From Pseudomonadota bacterium (GTDB lineage Bacteria; Pseudomonadota; Gammaproteobacteria; Acidiferrobacterales; UBA6901): 23,778 bases of DNA. A model generated the notes under the pieces. It searched no databases and was not told where the DNA came from. It saw nothing but the letters and a program-made list of their open reading frames with translations. A program made the position numbers and the translations under genes. Each line of letters starts with the position of its first letter. The first letter of the stretch is position 1. The stretch covers positions 1 through 23,778 of the forward strand of contig JAJYEK010000048.1 of assembly GCA_021785795.1 (NCBI GenBank), given 5' to 3'. Below are positions 8,554-15,942 of this stretch, piece after piece.

Positions 8554-8964
8554 CTATCGCGTACGCTTCACCGGGGACGCCGGCGTGCGCCGCCCAGCAC
8601 CGGGTCGCCGGCCATCCCGGGCCAGACGCGCCTCCAGCCAACCCTTCAGTTCCAGCAGAATGCGCAGCAGTTCCGGATCGGCGAGGCAGTAATAGACGAA
8701 CATCCCCCGCCGTTCTGCGCGGACAAACCCTGCTTCACGAAGCACACGCAGGTGAAACGATACGTTGGACTGCGGAAGACCTGTGGCGCGGATGATGTCC
8801 GTCACCGGACGGCATTCGAGTCCCAGTCCGTACAGGATGCGCAGTCGATTGGGCTCCCCCAGCAGCTTTAGAGCTGGAATAATTGTCGACTGTTCGCGCT
8901 GGGAGGGCCTCACTGCCGCACAGGTTCCCCGCATGATCCATGCATGACATGAATATAGACTCAT
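8554..8964 (-). CDS. ArsR-family winged-helix transcriptional regulator
   Basis: The protein is 136 aa from the first possible ATG. The domain at about residues 29-110 is a typical ArsR/SmtB winged helix: ALKLLGEPNRLRILYGL, then VTDIIRATGLPQSNVSFHLRVLREAGFVRAERRG and the wing MFVYYCL. The classical metal-site ELCVCDL in the recognition region is reduced to LECRPVTDI with a single cysteine, so the inducer may not be arsenite or may be bound differently. The start is uncertain: ATG 8964 lies inside an inverted repeat that may be its own operator, and ATG 8934 is the next choice. The gene is transcribed with the methyltransferase and diverges from the aldolase gene. Confidence 0.87.
   Translation of the reverse strand: MSLYSCHAWIMRGTCAAVRPSQREQSTIIPALKLLGEPNRLRILYGLGLECRPVTDIIRATGLPQSNVSFHLRVLREAGFVRAERRGMFVYYCLADPELLRILLELKGWLEARLARDGRRPGAGRRTPASPVKRTR
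8949..8964. promoter_or_regulatory. Inverted repeat at the arsR start, possible operator
   Basis: ATGA-N8-TCAT forms a short dyad in an AT-rich patch exactly at the first possible arsR start codon. ArsR-type repressors usually bind AT-rich dyads over their own promoters, so autoregulation is plausible. The arms are only four bases, so the call is weak. If it is the operator, the true start is probably further inside the gene. Confidence 0.3.
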
Positions 8965-9089
8965 ATCCTGCGATCTGCCAGCTGATTGCGCACTGAACCT
9001 GACTAGTCCGTTCGTTCAGGGCGTCTCAGAAAACCGCGGAAGGCCCTTCCTGCCCCCGAGACCGATTTGCCCGGGGAACCATCCCGGTA

Positions 9090-9103
9090 TTGACCAGTGT
9101 CAA
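9090..9103 (+). promoter_or_regulatory. FNR/CRP-family operator of the aldolase promoter
   Basis: TTGACCAGTGTCAA is a perfect 14-bp palindrome of the FNR/DNR/CRP superfamily form TTGAY-N4-RTCAA. Its centre (9096.5) is exactly 41.5 bases before the start point predicted from the -10-like TATGTA at 9126-9131 (start about 9138). This is the class II activator geometry. The C/G at the inner position differs from strict FNR (TTGAT...ATCAA), so another family member such as a DNR/NnrR-like regulator could be the binder. Confidence 0.5.
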
Positions 9104-9125
9104 AGTGACAGACAAGCAATCGCGC

Positions 9126-9131
9126 TATGTA
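9126..9131 (+). promoter_or_regulatory. Putative -10 element of the aldolase promoter
   Basis: TATGTA matches four of the six bases of the sigma70 -10 consensus. The region where a -35 would lie is occupied by the FNR-type dyad, as expected for an activator-dependent promoter. The leader to the ATG would be about 83 nt. Confidence 0.4.
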
Positions 9132-9220
9132 TTTCAAATGGTTTCAGGAGGTCTGGGCAGTGGCGGGTAGCCCGCGGCCGCGCACCGGGACACTCGGTGC
9201 CGATTCGAAGGAGGTGGTAC

Positions 9221-10246
9221 ATGGGCACTCAAGATGAACTGCAGGCCACCGTTGCTGATCTGGTGCAGAAGGGCAGGGGAATCCTGGCCGCCGACGAGAG
9301 CCAGCCGACGATCGCCAAGCGCTTCAAGGCGATCGCCGTGGAATCAACCGAGGAGAACCGCCGGGCGTACCGGTCGCTGCTTCTGACCACCCCGGGTATA
9401 GGGGGGTTCCTGAGCGGTGTCATCCTGTTCGAGGAAACGCTGCTGCAAAAGGCGGACGACGGAACGCCGCTGCCCCTGGTCGCACAGCGCCAGGGCATCG
9501 TGCCGGGAATCAAGGTGGACAAGGGCACCGTTCCGTTGCCCGGCGCCCCCGGTGATCTCGTGACACAGGGGCTGGACGGCTTGGCCGAACGGCTCGCGAC
9601 CTACAAAACCCAGGGGGCTCGGTTCGCCAAATGGCGCGAAGTCTACGCGATCACCGACCAGAACCCGACCAGCCTCGGAATCGAGGCAAATGCCGAGATG
9701 CTCGCGCGCTATGCTGCGGTGTGTCAGGCGCAGGGGATCGTTCCCATTGTCGAACCCGAAGTGCTGCTCGATGGCGATCACAGCATGCAGCGCTGCGCCG
9801 AGGTCGCCGAAGCAGTGCTGCACGCCGTGTTTCATGCACTGCACCGCCACCACGTGACGCTGGAATGCATGCTGCTCAAGCCCAGCATGGTACTGCCCGG
9901 CAAGGACCACGCCCGTAAGGCGCACCCGGACGAAGTGGCGCGTGAGACCATCAAGGTGCTCCGGCGCACCGTGCCGGCGGCCGTGCCAAGCATCAATTTT
10001 CTCTCTGGCGGCCAGACCGCCACGCAGGCAACGGCGAATCTCAACGCGATGAATGTGCTGTTTCCGCAATCGCCCTGGGAGCTTTCCTTTTCCTACGCGC
10101 GCGCCCTGCAGCAGCCAGTACTCGATGCCTGGCGCGGCCGCCAGGAGAATGTCGTGACCGCCCAGAAGGTGTTTCATCTGCGTACGGCGCTGGCCGCCGC
10201 CGCACGTCAAGGCCAATATCGTCCGGAAATGGAGGTCCCGGCGTGA
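9221..10246 (+). CDS. fba: Class I fructose-bisphosphate aldolase
   Basis: This cytoplasmic Schiff-base aldolase cleaves fructose-1,6-bisphosphate to two triose phosphates, or does the reverse in gluconeogenesis or the Calvin cycle. The 341-aa protein is of the animal/plant class I type. It contains GRGILAADESQPTIAKRF near the N-terminus, the central GARFAKWREVYAI with an active-site lysine, IVPIVEPEVLLDGDH, and the Schiff-base lysine in LLKPSMVLPG (Lys220). The C-terminal SFSYARALQQPVLDAW also fits. A near-ideal AAGGAGGTG (9208-9216) stands four bases before the ATG. The FNR-like dyad upstream suggests redox control. The flavoprotein gene begins 103 bp after its stop. Confidence 0.95.
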   Translation: MGTQDELQATVADLVQKGRGILAADESQPTIAKRFKAIAVESTEENRRAYRSLLLTTPGIGGFLSGVILFEETLLQKADDGTPLPLVAQRQGIVPGIKVDKGTVPLPGAPGDLVTQGLDGLAERLATYKTQGARFAKWREVYAITDQNPTSLGIEANAEMLARYAAVCQAQGIVPIVEPEVLLDGDHSMQRCAEVAEAVLHAVFHALHRHHVTLECMLLKPSMVLPGKDHARKAHPDEVARETIKVLRRTVPAAVPSINFLSGGQTATQATANLNAMNVLFPQSPWELSFSYARALQQPVLDAWRGRQENVVTAQKVFHLRTALAAAARQGQYRPEMEVPA

Positions 10247-10349
10247 CAATGCGACCTGGAGATGCGCGACCGGGCGCTGCGCCATTGCCATGGTTTTGGG
10301 GCGGGCGGGTCCGCTGATCGCAGTATGACATGACACGCGAAGGAAAATT

Positions 10350-11759
10350 ATGACGGACAAATACGACGTTCTGGTCATCGGCGGCGGTCCCGCCGGGATG
10401 ACCGCCGCCATGGCGCTGGGCGCAGCCGGACGCCGCGTCCTGGTGGTTGAACAGGGACCAGGTCTCGGCGGCGCTGATCTTTTTGAAGGCTGCGTGCGCT
10501 CGGAAATCCTGCATAAAAGCGCCCAACGGCTACGCGCCGTGCGTCATGCCGCAGAGTTCGGATTGCGCCTGCCGGCAGGAGAGACCCACATCGACTGGCC
10601 GGCAATCCGCGCACGCAAGGACGAATTGTTAAGGCGCCGGACACGCGGGTTGCTGGAGCAGGCCCGCAAGATTCCGGCCCTGGAAGTGCGGTTCGGACGG
10701 GCGTCACTGCTCCATCCCCGGCGGGCGCTCATTATGCCTGCGGCCGGCGATCCCGCGGAAATTGCGTTCGCAAGCGCAATCATCGCGACTGGCTCAAGGT
10801 CTCGGCCCGCGGCCTTCTCGGGGAGCGGGCTCCACAGGATGATCAACAGCAGCCAGCTGTTCGACCTCGAACGTCCACCGCACAGCCTGGTGGTGATCGG
10901 GGCGACACCGGCAGGGATGGAACTGGCGCAGGCCTTCGCCACATTTGGCACAAAGGTGACCGTGCTCGAAGCGGGACTGCGGATCCTGGATCCGGTAGAC
11001 GAGGAAATTGCCACGATGCTCGAACGGCGATTGCCGCAGCAGGGCATCTCCTTGGCCCTGGATGCGTGTGTGACGCGGGTCTGTCATAGCGGAGGCGGCG
11101 CGTTTGTGCAATACCGCAATCAGGCTGGGGAGGCACGCCAGGTGTACGGCGAGTATGTCATGGACGTAGCCGGGCGCGAGGCATGCGTGGAGGGCCTCGG
11201 ACTGGAACGTACCGCAGTTCGCTTCGACCATAGCGGGATACGCGTCAACCATTTCCTCGAAAGCGACGAGCCGGGTCTGTATGCAACCGGTGATGTCATC
11301 GGCCGGCCCATGTCCACGCATTGGGCGCAGGCGCGGTCGCTGGCGCTCGCACATCATCTTCTCGGACAAACGGTGCGGTTTCCGCAACCAGAGGCCGACA
11401 GCGCCGTAATATTGAGCATCCCGGAAATCGGATTGGCAGGAATGACCGAGGGCGATGCGCTCCGGGCCGGGCATGACTTCGGCGTCGCACGCCACGACTT
11501 CGGGGTTGATGCGCACACGCCGCCTTCCGGACATGCCGATGGGCTGCTCAAGTTGATCTATGACCGCGGGACCCGCCGCTTGCTCGGTGTGCATGCGCTC
11601 GGCGAAGGCGTTGCCGCAATCACCGGTGCGGCGGCACTGGCAATCGGCGGGGGTTTGACCATCGAGACCTTGGCGTCCTCGGTTCCGCCGCATCCCACGC
11701 CGATCGAAGCAATCACGCTGGCCGCACAGGGCGTACCGCCGGCCGTGCTTCCGTCCTGA
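10350..11759 (+). CDS. Dihydrolipoamide dehydrogenase/MerA-like FAD oxidoreductase with a broken redox site
   Basis: This 469-aa flavoprotein has the layout of class I pyridine nucleotide-disulfide oxidoreductases. The FAD-binding dinucleotide fold is at residues 6-20 (VLVIGGGPAGMTAA). A second fold begins near residue 180 (VVIGATPAGMELAQAF, with T in place of the middle glycine). Further on are the FAD motif GLYATGDVIGRP and the dimerisation domain. In the active-site helix the usual GGTCLNVGCIPSK reads GGADLFEGCVRSE: the first redox cysteine is Asp43, only Cys48 remains, and the conserved lysine is Glu52. The C-terminal His448 and Glu453 (HPTPIE) are kept. Normal disulfide chemistry is therefore unlikely, and the substrate is unknown. 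GAAGGA precedes the ATG. Confidence 0.88.
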   Translation: MTDKYDVLVIGGGPAGMTAAMALGAAGRRVLVVEQGPGLGGADLFEGCVRSEILHKSAQRLRAVRHAAEFGLRLPAGETHIDWPAIRARKDELLRRRTRGLLEQARKIPALEVRFGRASLLHPRRALIMPAAGDPAEIAFASAIIATGSRSRPAAFSGSGLHRMINSSQLFDLERPPHSLVVIGATPAGMELAQAFATFGTKVTVLEAGLRILDPVDEEIATMLERRLPQQGISLALDACVTRVCHSGGGAFVQYRNQAGEARQVYGEYVMDVAGREACVEGLGLERTAVRFDHSGIRVNHFLESDEPGLYATGDVIGRPMSTHWAQARSLALAHHLLGQTVRFPQPEADSAVILSIPEIGLAGMTEGDALRAGHDFGVARHDFGVDAHTPPSGHADGLLKLIYDRGTRRLLGVHALGEGVAAITGAAALAIGGGLTIETLASSVPPHPTPIEAITLAAQGVPPAVLPS

Positions 11760-11849
11760 GCGCACCCGGGTGTCGCCGCCGGGAGTGCGGGGTGCGTTCC
11801 GGCCAGCGGTACCGCTCGTACGGCCCCGCCGTAGCGGTGACGGCTATTG

Positions 11850-11878
11850 TTGCAACTGCGAATGGTTCCTGTTACCAT
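11850..11878 (+). promoter_or_regulatory. Promoter of the fbp iron-uptake operon
   Basis: TTGCAA (11850-11855) and TACCAT (11873-11878) are separated by 17 bp and fit a sigma70 promoter. Transcription would start near 11885, leaving a leader of about 260 nt before fbpA. A Fur-like operator overlaps the -10 element. The hemP promoter has the same spacing and much of the same sequence. Confidence 0.5.
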
Positions 11879-11879
11879 T
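11861..11879 (+). promoter_or_regulatory. Fur-like operator
   Basis: AATGGTTCCTGTTACCATT is a 19-bp imperfect palindrome with six-base arms (AATGGT/ACCATT), the length and outer bases of a Fur box (AATGATAATNATTATCATT). Just downstream, 11878-11900 holds more GATAAT-like hexamers on the minus strand (ATTATC, ACTATC, then the palindrome TATCGTACGATA), so several Fur dimers might bind. It overlaps the -10 element, which suits iron-dependent repression. Confidence 0.5.
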
Positions 11880-11900
11880 ATCACTATCGTACGATAATAG

Positions 11901-12144
11901 TTCGAAACGGGTTCCTGCAGGCGCCCGTGAGGGATGAGCGCTTGTGCCGCGTCAGCTACTGAATTTCCTCGCATATTCTTATTTATATAGAGGAAGGGGC
12001 TTGGGGTCTTCCGGCCCGCATCTTCGGACACGATCGCTCCGGAACCGGACAGAAGCGCCTCAGTATCCGGCGCGCTTCGGCGCAGGGCACCCGAAATTGC
12101 CCCGGAAAACCTCTTAATTTGATATGGCTTTCAGGAGACTATCG
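11901..12144 (+). other. Long leader of the fbp operon
   Basis: These 244 bp hold no gene. An AT-rich patch at about 11960-11992 could contain a second start point. A short inverted repeat (GGAAG near 11992 with CTTCC at 12008-12012) may form a hairpin. I recognise no known riboswitch class. Confidence 0.4.
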
Positions 12145-13227
12145 ATGCACAATTTCTCGCCTTTCCGGTTCGCTGCCAGGCAGACCGGTTGCCCGGCGCA
12201 TCGGGCCGGCCGTGGCCGCCTTCCGGCGCTGTCCGCGTTGCTGGTACTGGCCCTGCTGGCCACCCCGTTGTGGATTCCGGCCGCTGCAGCGGCACCAACG
12301 CTGGTCCTGTACAACGGCCAGCATCCCCAGACCGTACGCCTGATTACCCGGGCATTCGAGAAACAAACCGGTATACATGTGCTCGTACACAGCGGCGAAG
12401 GGCCGGCCATCGTGGAGCAGATTTTGCGTGAACGCCGGAGATCCCCGGCCGACGTCGTGTTCGTCGAGAATTCCACGTCCATAAACATGCTCAACCGCAA
12501 AGGCCTCCTGGCTCCGGTTCCCGCTACAACGCTGGCGCGCGTACCGCACCGATACAGCGCGCCCAACGGCCGCTGGATCGCGGTCGTTGCGCGCCAGAAC
12601 GTGCTGACCTGGAACCCTGCGCTCATCCACCGGACCAGCCTGCCTGATACCCTGACCGCCCTGGCTGGTCCCCGCTGGAAGGGCCGGATCGCGATTGCAC
12701 CCGGCGATTCGGATTTCCTGCCGCTGGTCGACGCCATGATCCGCCTCAAGGGCGAGCAGGCCGCACTGGCATGGCTCGAAGGTCTCAAGCGCAATGCCAA
12801 GACCTATCCGGACGATGAAGGAGTGGTGGCGGCAGTGAACCGTGGTGAAGTCGCCACGGGTATCATCAACAACTATTACTGGGCACGTTTGCGCACAGAG
12901 GTAGGGCCGCGGCACATGCATGCCGAAATCGCGCACTTTCGCCGCGGGGACGTCGGCAACCTGGTGAACGTGTCCGCGGCAGCCGTCCTGTCTTCGGCCC
13001 CCCACAAAATGCTCGCACAGCGTTTCCTGGCTTTTCTCGTCAGCCGGGATGCCCAGGAAATACTCGCACGCAGCAACGTGGACTACGAATACCCGCTTGT
13101 CCGCGGTGTGAAGGCCAACCCGGTTGTCACTCCCTGGAACCGCCTTTACCCCCCGAAGATCGCACCCTGGCGGCTGGGGACGGATGCCATGGCGCTGCGG
13201 CTGCTAGAGAAGGCGGGTCTGTTGTAG
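12145..13227 (+). CDS. fbpA: Ferric iron ABC transporter, periplasmic binding protein
   Basis: This protein captures Fe(III) in the periplasm and hands it to the FbpBC membrane complex. It has 360 residues, with a basic N-terminus, a hydrophobic core and a signal-peptidase site near residues 48-50 (IPAAAAA before PTLVLYNGQH). The mature protein begins like FbpA/FutA/HitA. It shows VLVHSGEGPAIVEQI, then GPRWKGRIAIAPGDSDF, GVVAAVNRGEVATGIINNYYW with the paired iron-ligand tyrosines Tyr244 and Tyr245, and YPLVRGV near the end. I prefer ATG 12145 because AGGAG lies seven bases upstream; ATG 12124 is in frame. It is the first gene of fbpABC, behind a Fur-like operator. Confidence 0.93.
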   Translation: MHNFSPFRFAARQTGCPAHRAGRGRLPALSALLVLALLATPLWIPAAAAAPTLVLYNGQHPQTVRLITRAFEKQTGIHVLVHSGEGPAIVEQILRERRRSPADVVFVENSTSINMLNRKGLLAPVPATTLARVPHRYSAPNGRWIAVVARQNVLTWNPALIHRTSLPDTLTALAGPRWKGRIAIAPGDSDFLPLVDAMIRLKGEQAALAWLEGLKRNAKTYPDDEGVVAAVNRGEVATGIINNYYWARLRTEVGPRHMHAEIAHFRRGDVGNLVNVSAAAVLSSAPHKMLAQRFLAFLVSRDAQEILARSNVDYEYPLVRGVKANPVVTPWNRLYPPKIAPWRLGTDAMALRLLEKAGLL

Positions 13228-13273
13228 CGCAGGAGACGAGGCGAAGAAGGCCCTGGGCTGGTACGCACCTATC

Positions 13274-14830
13274 ATGCGCGGCAGACTTCCCCTGACGCTG
13301 GTCTTGCTGGCCGCGATTCCAGCATTGCTGGTAGCGGCACTGGTCGTGGCTACGGTGGCTGACGCCATGCGTTCCGGAGCGGCCCATATGTTGCATGAGT
13401 TCCTCGGGGCAACTGTGATCAGGCTGCTGTTCAATACGCTCAGCCTCATGGTTGCGGCGTCGCTGCTGGCCATGGTGGTCGGAACTGCGGCTGCGTTCCT
13501 GGTCGTGCGCACGGACGTTCCGTTGCGGCCTCTGTGGCAGGCGCTGGGTGCTGCGCCGCTGGCGGTGCCGGCCTTCATTGCCAGCTACGCCTGGGTGTCG
13601 CTCAGCCCGCACTTCGAGAAGTTCGGCGGGGCGCTGCTGGTCACTACCTGCGCCTATTTTCCGCTGGTCTATCTACCGGTTGCCGCGAGCCTCAAGCGAA
13701 TGGATCCCATGCAGGAAGACATGGCTCGCATCCTGGGTACATCGCCAATCGGCGGATTCTTGCGTGTGGTATTGCCGCAACTGCGGCCTGCGGTTCTGGG
13801 CGGCGGGGCGCTGGTGGCACTGAGGGCGCTCACCGAGTTCGGCGCCTTCGCGATGATGCGCTTCCAGACGTTCACCACCCAGATCTATCTTGTGTATACC
13901 GCCGGACTGACCGGCTCGGTCGCCTCGGCGCTGGCCCTGGTGCTGCTGGTGTTGTGCATCGTGGTGCTGGCCGGTTACGTGCTGCTCGAAGGTGGCCGGT
14001 CCTATGCGTCGGTGGGGCGGGGGACCGCCAGGGTGGCGACCGTCTACCATCTGGGCATGTGGCGTCTTCCCGCACTGGTCTTTCTGGTGCTGCTGGCCCT
14101 GGCCAGTGTCGGAGTGCCGCTGGGCATGACGGTATACTGGCTCACCCAGCACGGCGCGGCAGCCGTGACTCCGGCGGAGGTATCAGCGCATGCGCTGCTC
14201 GGGGCAACCTGGACTTCAGTCAAACTGGGAGTGGGCGGAGCCATATTCACGAGCGCGCTCATACTCCCCCTGGCCATGCTCGTGAGCCGCTGGCCAGGCC
14301 GCAGAATGGTCACATGGCTGTCCCAGGTACCCTGGCTTGCCCAGGGATTGCCTGGCATCGTGATCGCACTCAGCTTCATCACAGTCACGATCCGGCTTGT
14401 CCCGTGGCTGTATCAGAGCACGCTGCTGCTGATCGTCGCCTACGCGATCCTGTTCATGCCGTTCGCGCTCGTCGGCATCCAGTCCGCCCTGGTGCAGTCT
14501 CCGCCTCTTCTGGAGGAGATCGGCCGCGGTCTCGGACATGGCTGGTTCGGCGTCCTGCGCCGGGTCACCCTGCCGCTGGCCATGCCGGGCATCGGTGCCG
14601 CGGCTGCCCTGGTGCTGACGTCCATCGTCTCCGAACTCACCGCAACGCTGCTGCTCGCGCCCCTCGGGACCGAGACTCTTGCTATGCGCGTGTGGGAGAA
14701 CACTTCGGCCCTGGCATTTGCGTCGGCCGCTCCCTACGCGGCAATTCTTATCGGCATATCCATGGTTACGAGCTGGTTCACCGCAAGCCGCTTCGGCGTG
14801 ACGGCGCACGGCGCCGCGATCGGGAGTTGA
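13274..14830 (+). CDS. fbpB: Ferric iron ABC transporter permease, double domain
   Basis: This 518-aa inner-membrane protein is made of two fused MetI-like permease halves with about twelve membrane helices in all, as in FbpB/HitB. Each half ends in the cytoplasmic EAA loop that docks on the ATPase: EDMARILGTSPIGGFLRVVLPQ in the first half (about residue 151) and EEIGRGLGHGWFGVLRRVTLP in the second (about residue 415). The ATG at 13274 lacks a close ribosome-binding site; AGGAGACGAGG lies farther upstream, so the start is somewhat uncertain. fbpA ends 46 bp upstream, and fbpC starts 2 bp after the stop. Confidence 0.93.
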   Translation: MRGRLPLTLVLLAAIPALLVAALVVATVADAMRSGAAHMLHEFLGATVIRLLFNTLSLMVAASLLAMVVGTAAAFLVVRTDVPLRPLWQALGAAPLAVPAFIASYAWVSLSPHFEKFGGALLVTTCAYFPLVYLPVAASLKRMDPMQEDMARILGTSPIGGFLRVVLPQLRPAVLGGGALVALRALTEFGAFAMMRFQTFTTQIYLVYTAGLTGSVASALALVLLVLCIVVLAGYVLLEGGRSYASVGRGTARVATVYHLGMWRLPALVFLVLLALASVGVPLGMTVYWLTQHGAAAVTPAEVSAHALLGATWTSVKLGVGGAIFTSALILPLAMLVSRWPGRRMVTWLSQVPWLAQGLPGIVIALSFITVTIRLVPWLYQSTLLLIVAYAILFMPFALVGIQSALVQSPPLLEEIGRGLGHGWFGVLRRVTLPLAMPGIGAAAALVLTSIVSELTATLLLAPLGTETLAMRVWENTSALAFASAAPYAAILIGISMVTSWFTASRFGVTAHGAAIGS

Positions 14831-14832
14831 AT

Positions 14833-15900
14833 ATGGCAGAATTGCGCATCGAAGGTCTCAGCAAGCGATTTGACGGCATTCCCATTCTGGAGGGCATCGA
14901 TCTGCTGGTGGAATCGGGCGCCCTGCTGGCGATCCTCGGCATGTCCGGAGGAGGCAAGACCACCTTGTTGCGGCTGATTGCGGGATTCGAGCGGCCGGAT
15001 CACGGCACCATCGCGATCGATGGCGTCGTCGTCGATTCGGCCAGCACGCATACGCGGCCGGAGCAGCGGCGCATCGGCTATCTGACGCAGGAGGGCGGGC
15101 TTTTCCCGCACATGACGGTGGAGCAGAACATCGGATTCGGACTGCAGAAACGGGCCGATCGCACCGCGCGCATTGCGCACATGATGGAACTCGTCGGGCT
15201 CCCCGCTCTCTACGCGCGCCGGTTTCCGCACCAGCTCTCCGGCGGGGAACAGCAGCGCACGGCTCTGGCTCGGGCGCTCGCGCCCGAGCCGCGCCTGATC
15301 CTGCTGGACGAACCTTTTTCCGCCATTGACGCGGCGCTGCGACGCGAGATACGCAGGTCGGTACTGGCGATCCTGAAGGCCGTGGGCGCCACGGCGGTGC
15401 TTGTCACGCATGACCAGGACGAAGCGCTATCCATGGGCGACCGCGTAGCTGTGCTTCGGGGCGGGCGCATCGCGCAGCACGATCGGCCATCAGAGCTCTA
15501 CCGCAATCCGGTGGATCTGGCGATGGGCCAGTTTGTCGGCGAATCGGTGCTGCTCGAAGGGCAGGCGCACGGCGGACGCATCCAGAGTCCGCTGGGCATC
15601 CTGAACTGCACGCAGCGTATCGACGGTCCGGTTCGCGTGCTGCTGCGCCCGGAGCAGGTCCGGCTGGTTCCGCCGGCGACGCCCGGCAGTGTTGCTGCCG
15701 ACATCACCGGGATCCAGTATTTCGGCAGCGATGTCCTCGTGGCATTGCGGCTCGCGGACGCTACCCCCATCGCGGCCAGGATATTCAGTCACGACCTGCT
15801 GCAGTCGCAGGGGCGTGTCGGCGTTATGGTGGTCGGGACCGTGTCCGCGTTTGCCACGTCCAAGACGGCCAGGCATCTTGCGCAGCAGCTGGCGGGATAA
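14833..15900 (+). CDS. fbpC: Ferric iron ABC transporter ATP-binding protein
   Basis: This 355-aa ATPase powers iron import with FbpB. It has Walker A GMSGGGKTT (residues 36-44), a Q-loop in LTQEGGLFPHMTV, the ABC signature LSGGEQQ (135-141), Walker B LILLDEPFSAID and the switch histidine in VLVTHDQDEA. A C-terminal TOBE-like regulatory domain (about 240-350, RVLLRPEQVRL) is present, as in FbpC/PotA-type proteins. The reading frame is open far upstream through fbpB, but the true start is the ATG at 14833 with GGGAG before it, two bases after the fbpB stop. Confidence 0.95.
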   Translation: MAELRIEGLSKRFDGIPILEGIDLLVESGALLAILGMSGGGKTTLLRLIAGFERPDHGTIAIDGVVVDSASTHTRPEQRRIGYLTQEGGLFPHMTVEQNIGFGLQKRADRTARIAHMMELVGLPALYARRFPHQLSGGEQQRTALARALAPEPRLILLDEPFSAIDAALRREIRRSVLAILKAVGATAVLVTHDQDEALSMGDRVAVLRGGRIAQHDRPSELYRNPVDLAMGQFVGESVLLEGQAHGGRIQSPLGILNCTQRIDGPVRVLLRPEQVRLVPPATPGSVAADITGIQYFGSDVLVALRLADATPIAARIFSHDLLQSQGRVGVMVVGTVSAFATSKTARHLAQQLAG

Positions 15901-15940
15901 CCGGGGTCACCGGCGGCTCGGTCCGCAGGCCGCACCCCGG
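15901..15940. terminator. Possible bidirectional hairpin between fbpC and cobQ
   Basis: CCGGGGT (15901-15907) and ACCCCGG (15934-15940) are perfect inverted repeats between two convergent genes. The enclosed GCGGC/GCCGC segment could extend the stem. There is no T-run on either side, so it is not a classical intrinsic terminator. Confidence 0.3.
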
Positions 15941-15942
15941 GG

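Noticed and set aside
8477..8641. N-terminal extension of the methyltransferase to 8641
   Set aside because: The added residues overlap the ArsR gene and resemble no methyltransferase; the ATG at 8476 has a good ribosome-binding site.
12139..13005. Minus-strand frame of 288 aa over fbpA
   Set aside because: It is the antisense shadow of a well-supported gene, with no family resemblance and no ribosome-binding site.
13534..14832. Long frame running into fbpC and overlapping fbpB (788 aa with fbpC)
   Set aside because: It is the out-of-frame reading of fbpB in GC-rich DNA. Only the part from ATG 14833 has ABC-ATPase sequence; fbpB in the other frame is a clear permease.
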